DNA of 36,904 nucleotides from NCBI GenBank assembly GCA_964555055.1, contig CAZKQW010000017.1, positions 1 through 36,904 on the forward strand. Direction: 5' to 3'. Positions 31,286 through 36,904 of the stretch are shown here, one piece after another; the first letter of the stretch is position 1, and every line of letters starts with the position of its first letter. Below the pieces are notes generated by a model that saw nothing but the letters and a program-made list of their open reading frames with translations, had not been told where the DNA came from and made no database searches. The DNA is from GCA-016699445 sp964555055. GTDB lineage: Bacteria > UBA10199 > JACPAL01 > GCA-016699445. A program made the translations under genes and the position numbers.

Positions 31286-32260
31286 ATGGCGAACATTTTA
31301 GTGCTCGGCGAACACGCCGATGGAAAAGTGAAGAAGATCACGTTCGAACTCGTCACGAAGGCGAACGAATTGGCCTCCAAGCTGGGCGGCCAGGTGGAAG
31401 TGGCGTTCATCGGCGGCAACGTCGCCAACGCCGCGGAAGTGGGCCAATACGGCGCCAAGAAGGCGTACGTGGTGAACAACGCCGCCTTGGAGAAGTACAA
31501 TACGGAAGGTTTCACCAAAGTGATCGCTGACCTCGTCGGCGAGACGAAGCCCCAAGTCGTTTTGGGCACGGCGAGCCCCATCGGTAAGGACGTGATGCCC
31601 CGTCTGGCCGCACGTCTGGACTCCGGTCTGGCTTCCGATTGCACGAACCTCGACATCCAAGACGGTAAGCTCGTGGCGACACGTCCGATGTATTCCGGCA
31701 AAGCCATCGTGGACGTGAAATTCGAATCCTCGATCCAACTGGCCAGCGCCCGCCCCAACGCTTTCGTTCCCGTGGTCGTGGCCGGCGGCGCCACCGCCGA
31801 AGTCCTGGCGAAGGACATCGATCCCGGTACGCTCCGCGCGGTGATGAAGGAAGTCGTCAAGGCCCAGAGCCAAAAAGCCGACTTGACCGAAGCCGGCATC
31901 ATCGTCTCCGGCGGTCGCGCCATGAAGGCGGCCGAGAACTTCAAGATCCTGCAGGAATTAGCCGATGTGATCGGCGCCACCGTAGGCGCTTCCCGCGCCG
32001 CCGTGGATTCGGGCTTCGCCTCCCACGACATGCAGGTCGGCCAGACCGGTAAGGTCGTCAACCCGAACCTCTACATCGCCTGCGGCATCTCCGGCGCCAT
32101 CCAGCACTTGGCCGGCATGAGGACCTCCAAGGTCATCGTGGCGATCAACAAGGACCCGGAAGCTCCGATCTTCACGAAAGCCGACTACGGCATCGTGGGC
32201 GATTTGTTCCAGATCGTCCCCTTGCTGACGCAGGAATTCAAGAAGGCATTGCAGGGTTAA
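31286..32260 (+). CDS. etfA: Electron transfer flavoprotein, alpha subunit
   Basis: A 324-aa EtfA. The start is MANILVLGEHADG at 31286, after AAAAGGAGAG; an in-frame ATG 22 codons earlier lies within the hairpin element and is not used. The C-terminal FAD domain is complete: GGRAMKAAENF, VGASRAAVDSGF, QVGQTGKVVNPNLYIACGIS (split here to its core QTGKVV), SGAIQHLAGM and INKDPEAPIF. It pairs with EtfB and likely delivers electrons to the membrane Fe-S oxidoreductase encoded 1.3 kb away on the other strand. A strong terminator follows. Confidence 0.97.
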   Translation: MANILVLGEHADGKVKKITFELVTKANELASKLGGQVEVAFIGGNVANAAEVGQYGAKKAYVVNNAALEKYNTEGFTKVIADLVGETKPQVVLGTASPIGKDVMPRLAARLDSGLASDCTNLDIQDGKLVATRPMYSGKAIVDVKFESSIQLASARPNAFVPVVVAGGATAEVLAKDIDPGTLRAVMKEVVKAQSQKADLTEAGIIVSGGRAMKAAENFKILQELADVIGATVGASRAAVDSGFASHDMQVGQTGKVVNPNLYIACGISGAIQHLAGMRTSKVIVAINKDPEAPIFTKADYGIVGDLFQIVPLLTQEFKKALQG

Positions 32261-32286
32261 TTAGGAAAGAGACTCGATTCGAAAAA

Positions 32287-32319
32287 GGGCTCCGCTTGAT
32301 GCGGAGCCCTTTTTATTTT
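32287..32319 (+). terminator. Intrinsic terminator after etfA
   Basis: GGGCTCCGC (32287-32295), loop TTGAT, GCGGAGCCC (32301-32309), then TTTTTATTTT. A textbook rho-independent terminator ending the fadR-etfB-etfA unit; the A-run before the stem makes it partly bidirectional. Confidence 0.92.
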
Positions 32320-32431
32320 CCGCGGCAAAACGCTTCGAACTTCCTTCGATCCAAAAAACGAAACTCTTTTCAGGAAACACCGAAAAGACGAACGAGAGGG
32401 AGGCGGGTGTTTTTACCCCCGGTTTCATACG

Positions 32432-33541
32432 ATGCCTTATGGATTGATCACGGATGTTCCCGGTGTCCAGGTGGGGCATTGGACGGATTTAACGGGCGGA
32501 ACCGGCGTGACCGCTATTCTGACCCCTCAGGGTTCCATTCCGGGGGTTTATATAGCGGGCTTAGCCCCGGCGACGCGCGAGATCGAAATCATTAAGTCTC
32601 GTTCGGCCTTGAGTTACCTGAATGCCGTTGTGCTTGGAGGAGGAAGCGCTTACGGCTTGGGCGCTTCCGACGGGGTCATGGGATGGCTCCGTGATAAGCG
32701 CTTTGGATTACTCATCAGGGACCGCGCCATTGTCCCGATCGTGGTCCAGGCCGACATCTTCGATTTGTTTCCCGTCGGGAACATCGCTTCTTTTCCCACC
32801 GCGGCCGCCGGCTACGAAGCGGCGGAGAGCTCAACGAGCGGGGAATTCCCGCTGGGCAACGTGGGTGGCGGTACGGGCGCCACTTCGGGTAAGTTTTTAG
32901 GGCCTCATCTTTCGACGAAAACCGGCCTGGGTTCCTCGAGCGTCGTCAGCGGGGCGATCGTGATGGGGGCTTTGACGGTGGTGAACGCCGTGGGAAACAT
33001 CGTCAATCCGTTGACCCGTGAGGTGATCGCCGGTGCGCGCCAAAGCCAAGACGGCGGAGGTTACGTTTCTTTCCAGCCGGAGTCGCATGGGAAAGGCATA
33101 CTGCCGGATCGCACGCACACGACCCTCACGGTGATCGCGACGAACGCAAAGCTCGATAAAATCGAAGCCTCCCGGTTAGCCCGACTTGCCGGGCGCACGG
33201 CTTACCGGGCAAGCATCGAACCTTGCATGACCAAAAAGGACGGGGATGTCGTCTTCTCGTTATCTTCCGGGAAAGAGGACGCTTCTTTCGAGAGTTTGCT
33301 TCCGATGGCCATCGAGGCCATCATCCAGTCCATCCTATGCGCCGTCTCTGAGGCGACCTCCGTCGGCCCAATCCCCTCGGCTTCGGATATCATTTCGTTT
33401 CAAGCGCAGGGGGGCTTATTGACGTCGTTTCCGCAGGAAACCGTCAAGCGCATTTCCCGTTTGCCGTCCGGAGCCTCCGTGTGGCGCGCAGGCCGGGAAG
33501 TGCCATCTCTCATGAATCGGATGAAAAGGGTTCCGAGGTAA
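32432..33541 (+). CDS. P1/S58-family (DmpA-like) N-terminal nucleophile peptidase
   Basis: A 369-aa member of the P1 (S58) family, whose founders DmpA and BapA are self-processing aminopeptidases. Typical stretches are DVPGVQVGHWTD (8-19), VVLGGGSAYGLGASDGVM, VGNVGGGTGA-like LGNVGGGTGATSGK, and the cleavage and nucleophile region THTTLTVIATNA (228-239). The nucleophile is expected at T230 after cleavage following H229, where relatives usually have Asn or Gly, a small oddity. No signal peptide, so cytosolic. No Shine-Dalgarno was found at ATG 32432. It is convergent with the Fe-S oxidoreductase gene (18-bp gap). Confidence 0.9.
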   Translation: MPYGLITDVPGVQVGHWTDLTGGTGVTAILTPQGSIPGVYIAGLAPATREIEIIKSRSALSYLNAVVLGGGSAYGLGASDGVMGWLRDKRFGLLIRDRAIVPIVVQADIFDLFPVGNIASFPTAAAGYEAAESSTSGEFPLGNVGGGTGATSGKFLGPHLSTKTGLGSSSVVSGAIVMGALTVVNAVGNIVNPLTREVIAGARQSQDGGGYVSFQPESHGKGILPDRTHTTLTVIATNAKLDKIEASRLARLAGRTAYRASIEPCMTKKDGDVVFSLSSGKEDASFESLLPMAIEAIIQSILCAVSEATSVGPIPSASDIISFQAQGGLLTSFPQETVKRISRLPSGASVWRAGREVPSLMNRMKRVPR

Positions 33542-33559
33542 GCTTTAAGCGCCGCGACC

Positions 33560-35584
33560 TTATTCCAAAGACTCGGCCAAGAGTTCGACGACGTCCTTGG
33601 TCTGGATCTGCTCGTCGACGCCCGTCTCGCGGGTCGCGTCCTTGATCATGGTGATGCAGAAGGGGCAGGCCGAGGCGATGACGTTGGGGTTCACGCTCTT
33701 CAGATCCTCCAAGCGTTTTTGGTTCACGCGCGTGCCTTGGTGTTCCTCCATCCACATGCGTCCGCCGCCGGCGCCGCAGCAGCGGCCCGTGTTCTTGCTG
33801 AGTTCGGCCTCCAACACTTCGGCCCCCGGGATCGATTTGAGGATTTCGCGGGGAGAGCTGTAGACGTCGTTATAGCGGCCCAAATAGCACGAGTCATGGT
33901 AGGTGACTTTTTGAGGAAGGGGACGCACGGGGGTCAACCGGCCTTCCTGGATCAACCCGTAAATGAAGTCGGTGTGGTTCACGACTTCGTAGTTGCCGCC
34001 GAACTGCGGGTACTCGTTCTTGATGGTGTTGAAGCAGTGGGGACAGGCGGTCACGACCTTCTTGATGTTGTAGCGGTTCATCGTCTCGATATTCTGCTTC
34101 GCCAAAGTCTGGTAGAGGTATTCGTTGCCGATGCGGCGGGCGGAATCCCCGTTGCAGACTTCCTCTTTGCCGAGGATGGCGAAGTCGACGTTGGCCTTTT
34201 GCAGGACCTTCACGAACGCCGTCGCGATGCGCTTGTTGCGGTCGTCGAAGGATCCGGCGCAACCGACAAAGTAGAGGTACTCCGCAGTCGGGTGGTCGGC
34301 GAACATCTTCACGCCCATGTCCTTGCACCATTCGCCGCGGGAATCGAAGCCGATCCCCCAGGGGTTGTAATTCGTTTCCATGTTGCGGAACGTCGCCTGG
34401 ACTTCCGTGGGCATAATACCTTGAGTGAGTACCATGTGGCGTCGCACGCCTACGATACGGTCGACGAATTCGATGCCGACCGGACAGGCCTCTTCACAGG
34501 CGCGGCAGGACGTGCAGGACCAGAAGACTTCCGGATCGATGACAAAGGGGGCCACGTACCTCTCGGTGGCGGGGGTCGCCACGGCCGCTTCGGCTCCCAT
34601 GGTTTTTTCAGCGTAAGTGGTCCACCCGTGATGCTGTCCTCCGATGCCCTCTTCGCGCTTTAAGTACTCGCGCATGTCGATGTTCAGATGTTTAGGGCTC
34701 AAGACTTTGCCCGTGTTGTAGGCGGGGCATTGGGCCGAGCAGCGGCCGCACTCGGTGCAGGTCGCCACATCCAGCAGGTCCTTCCACGACAAATCCTTGA
34801 GCGTCGCCGTTCCGAAAGAAGTGGCATTGGGGTCTTCCAGGTTCACGTTGCGCAACTGGCCGTAAGGCGTGGTGCGCATGAAGAAGACGTTCGGCAGGAA
34901 GGTGAAGACGTGGAAATGCTTCCCGTACGGGAGGAAATTCATGAAGAGAAGGATCAAGCTGATGTGGATCAAATAGGAGGCGTCCGCGATGAATTGCAGG
35001 CTGCCCTCGGAAAGTCCCAATATCTTGAAGATATCGGCGAAGATCGCGGCTCCGGGCTGCCAGCCGGCGTCCTTCATGTTCTCCATCACTAGGCGCGCCC
35101 CTTCGAAGGTGAAGTCGGTGAAGCAGAGGGTGAAGATCATGCTCAAAATGAAGAGGGCCTCGGTGGACTGGGTGAGACGGCCGACCTTCAAGACCACGCG
35201 GCGGTAGGCCGCGTAAGCGACGGCCACCATGACGAGGGCGAGGATGAAATTCAGGGTGAAGACGTAGACTTTGCCGACGAGGCTTTCGGTGAACCAGCTT
35301 CCGAACGTCGGGTCGAAGCCCATGCCGAAGAAGAGGATCGTCCTTAAGGAGATGACGCAGAATCCCCAGAAGATCATCGCGTGCATGAGGCCGGCTTTAA
35401 GGTCGCCCTTGATGATCTTCGTCTGGGCGAAGGCGATCGTGAGGACGTTGACGACTTTTTTCTTATAGTCGTTGAAGCGATTATCCGCTTGTCCCGCAAG
35501 GATGATGTTCACCCATTTCAGTGAAGAAATGACGAACATGGTGAGGGCCAGGAACAATAACGTGCCGGTTGTGACTGGAAACAT
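33560..35584 (-). CDS. Membrane Fe-S oxidoreductase, EtfAB:(mena)quinone oxidoreductase-like
   Basis: A 674-aa membrane protein of the HdrD/GlpC-like (CCG) class. Residues 1-230 contain about six membrane helices of NarI-like cytochrome/quinone type. Two 4Fe-4S motifs follow: C276, C279, C282, C286 (CTECGRCSAQCP) and C357, C360, C363, C367 (CTSCRACEEACP). The C-terminal half has two CCG domains, with CPHCFNTIK, CYLGRYND, GRCCGAGGGRMW and ACPFCITMI. Proteins of this layout in deltaproteobacteria accept electrons from EtfAB and reduce menaquinone. The nearby etfBA under a fadR-like repressor supports this. AAGGAG lies 7 bases before the ATG. The natural alternative is a generic heterodisulfide-reductase-like oxidoreductase. 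Confidence 0.9.
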   Translation of the reverse strand: MFPVTTGTLLFLALTMFVISSLKWVNIILAGQADNRFNDYKKKVVNVLTIAFAQTKIIKGDLKAGLMHAMIFWGFCVISLRTILFFGMGFDPTFGSWFTESLVGKVYVFTLNFILALVMVAVAYAAYRRVVLKVGRLTQSTEALFILSMIFTLCFTDFTFEGARLVMENMKDAGWQPGAAIFADIFKILGLSEGSLQFIADASYLIHISLILLFMNFLPYGKHFHVFTFLPNVFFMRTTPYGQLRNVNLEDPNATSFGTATLKDLSWKDLLDVATCTECGRCSAQCPAYNTGKVLSPKHLNIDMREYLKREEGIGGQHHGWTTYAEKTMGAEAAVATPATERYVAPFVIDPEVFWSCTSCRACEEACPVGIEFVDRIVGVRRHMVLTQGIMPTEVQATFRNMETNYNPWGIGFDSRGEWCKDMGVKMFADHPTAEYLYFVGCAGSFDDRNKRIATAFVKVLQKANVDFAILGKEEVCNGDSARRIGNEYLYQTLAKQNIETMNRYNIKKVVTACPHCFNTIKNEYPQFGGNYEVVNHTDFIYGLIQEGRLTPVRPLPQKVTYHDSCYLGRYNDVYSSPREILKSIPGAEVLEAELSKNTGRCCGAGGGRMWMEEHQGTRVNQKRLEDLKSVNPNVIASACPFCITMIKDATRETGVDEQIQTKDVVELLAESLE

Positions 35585-35740
35585 ACAATCTCCTTAAAAT
35601 TAATTAAATTTCCTAAAAGTTTCGCGTCATTAGCAGAGGTTTTTCCGGGACTTCAATTTAAAAATGGGGAAAACCCGGGAAATTTTGCGCGCTTAAATAC
35701 CTTGCACCGCACCGGGATCCATTCCATACGCGCTGCCTTT

Positions 35741-36841
35741 ATGAAAACGAATATTTTAGACCTCTCCAAGCCCGCTTTGGAAGCTTGGCTCTCGGAAAAA
35801 GGCCTTAAAAAATTCAATTTGCATCAGATCCTGCAATGGCTCTACCGTTACCGCGTAAAGAGCTTCGACGAGATGACGAATCTCTCCAAGCAAGCCCGTG
35901 AGCTTTTAAAGGAACATTTTGAAATTGACTACTTAGAGCCAGTCGAAACGCATACCTCGGCCGTCGATGGCTCGACGAAGTTCCTGTTCAAATTGCCCGA
36001 CGGCAAGACGGTCGAGAGTGTTCTCATGCCGATCAAAGGGCAAGGGAGGGATCGGCCGAGTCGGATCACCCTTTGCATTTCGAGCCAGGTCGGTTGCGCC
36101 ATGGGGTGCGCGTTTTGCCGGACGGCCGAGATGAAATTGGTCCGCAACCTCTCCCAGGGTGAAATCCTCGGCCAAGTCCTGGGCGCCCAAGACTTCATGG
36201 GCCAGGATAACACGGGTGCGGACGGAAAAGGCCCGCGCGTCTCCAATATCGTCTTCATGGGCATGGGCGAGCCTTTGCACAACTACGACACCGTCACCGA
36301 CAGCCTCCAACTCCTGACCGATGTCTACGGCATCGGAATTTCCCAGCGGAAGATCACGGTTTCCACGGTGGGCCTCGCCCCTGAGATCCGAAAATTCGCC
36401 GACAACCCCCCCGGAGCGCGCGTCAAGTTGGCCTTATCCCTCAACGCCACGACCGAAGAGGGGCGCCAAGGCGTGATGCCGATCACGAAAAAATACCCGC
36501 TCGAAGAGGTGATCGAGGCCTGCAAGGAATACACGAAGAAATCCAAAAACCGGGTGACGTTCGAATACGTCATGATGGCGGGCGTGAACGACTCGATCGA
36601 CGACGCCAAACGCATCTCCAAGATCTGCGCCCACATTCCTTCGAAGATCAACCTGATCCCCTACAACGAATACCCCGGATCGCCGTTCCAGAGGCCTTCG
36701 GAAGAGTCGATCCAGCGTTTCTTCCATTTCCTGGCGGACCGGCACCATCAGGTGAATATCCGTTATTCCAAGGGCTTGGACGTCCTAGCCGCGTGCGGGC
36801 AGTTGGCAACGGCTTCACGCAAAGAAAAACGGGCGATTTAA
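35741..36841 (+). CDS. rlmN: Dual-specificity 23S rRNA/tRNA adenine C2 methyltransferase RlmN
   Basis: A 366-aa radical SAM enzyme that methylates A2503 of 23S rRNA and A37 of some tRNAs. The radical SAM cluster motif is C119, C123, C126 in VGCAMGCAFC, with the family cysteine C112 in LCISSQ. The catalytic cysteine near the C-terminus is C352 in LAACGQL. FMGMGEPLHNYD and NLIPYNEYPG are RlmN hallmarks. All residues needed are present. ATG 35741 gives the usual N-terminus (MKTNILDLSKPALEAW); TTG 35702 would add 13 atypical residues. No Shine-Dalgarno was seen. The 156-bp gap upstream, shared with the divergent oxidoreductase gene, shows no clear promoter. Confidence 0.95.
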   Translation: MKTNILDLSKPALEAWLSEKGLKKFNLHQILQWLYRYRVKSFDEMTNLSKQARELLKEHFEIDYLEPVETHTSAVDGSTKFLFKLPDGKTVESVLMPIKGQGRDRPSRITLCISSQVGCAMGCAFCRTAEMKLVRNLSQGEILGQVLGAQDFMGQDNTGADGKGPRVSNIVFMGMGEPLHNYDTVTDSLQLLTDVYGIGISQRKITVSTVGLAPEIRKFADNPPGARVKLALSLNATTEEGRQGVMPITKKYPLEEVIEACKEYTKKSKNRVTFEYVMMAGVNDSIDDAKRISKICAHIPSKINLIPYNEYPGSPFQRPSEESIQRFFHFLADRHHQVNIRYSKGLDVLAACGQLATASRKEKRAI

Positions 36842-36904
36842 AAATTTAAGGGCTCCGTAAATTTACTGGGGGAGTGAGAGCTAGTTAATGCAGTGTTCTT
36901 CCGG

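Noticed and set aside
31213..32061. 282-codon minus-strand open frame opposite etfA
   Set aside because: Shadow of a well-conserved gene; Ala/Ser-rich composition without motifs.
33719..34663. 314-codon plus-strand open frame opposite the Fe-S oxidoreductase
   Set aside because: The minus strand encodes conserved Fe-S motifs; this frame is its reverse shadow.
36842..36864. Terminator after rlmN
   Set aside because: AAATTTA/TAAATTT gives only a 7-bp AT stem without a T-tract.
1..36904. tRNA, rRNA, CRISPR arrays, insertion sequences or integrase genes
   Set aside because: None found by reading both strands; no repeat-spacer periodicity or transposase motifs seen.

Overview
The window looks like chromosomal DNA of a diderm (Gram-negative) bacterium with a deltaproteobacterium-like gene set. 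The signs are predicted outer-membrane barrels, a MacB/LolD-like exporter, an Etf plus membrane Fe-S oxidoreductase pair, a Hanks-type kinase with the HRDISPQN loop beside an FHA-GGDEF protein, and a SctU/FlhB protein. The exact phylum (Myxococcota, Bdellovibrionota or a candidate lineage such as UBA10199) cannot be fixed from sequence alone. No tRNA, rRNA, CRISPR array or insertion sequence was seen.

Layout. 0.1-1.7 kb: a PAS histidine kinase. 1.7-7.65 kb: a compact, mostly overlapping SUF iron-sulfur operon (Rrf2 regulator, sufB, sufC, a short sufD, sufS, sufU, sufT, monothiol glutaredoxin), preceded by two overlapping 25-bp palindromes resembling IscR type 1 sites. 7.7-10.8 kb: ABC ATPase, FtsX-like permease and a signal-peptide-bearing barrel protein, translationally coupled. 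10.8-13.7 kb: three hairpins, then on the minus strand an M30-like metalloprotease and a REC-GGDEF protein.

13.7-22.2 kb is the accessory core. An AT-rich island precedes a 346-aa unknown protein whose Shine-Dalgarno and start codon are locked in a perfect hairpin. Facing it is a minus-strand operon of a small membrane protein, a 1980-aa protein and a small barrel-like protein. The giant protein reads as a long AsmA/TamB-like beta-rich region followed by two segments that resemble START/SRPBCC lipid-binding domains; it has no signal peptide or membrane anchor. This is the best candidate for an undescribed system.

22.2-26.6 kb: a DUF4143/AAA_14 ATPase with two perfect 26-bp operators at its start codon, a PlsC-like acyltransferase, an alpha/beta hydrolase and an FHA-GGDEF protein. 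26.6-29.1 kb: a Ser/Thr kinase divergent from the SctU/FlhB export-switch protein across a 52-bp gap holding a perfect palindrome. 29.1-32.3 kb: DUF309, then fadR-like TetR, etfB and etfA, with an 18-bp palindrome fitting the Bacillus FadR consensus over the fadR start. 32.4-36.9 kb: a P1-family peptidase, an EtfAB:quinone-oxidoreductase-like Fe-S protein (minus strand) and rlmN.

Functional threads: (1) Fe-S cluster assembly under an iron-sulfur sensing repressor; (2) fatty-acid-linked electron transfer, with FadR sensing acyl-CoA, EtfAB carrying electrons and the Fe-S oxidoreductase passing them to quinone; (3) kinase/FHA/c-di-GMP signalling next to a type III export component; (4) a possible lipid-handling accessory operon. 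A hairpin element occurs twice, near the FHA-GGDEF gene and between etfB and etfA, with compensatory changes that preserve its stem.
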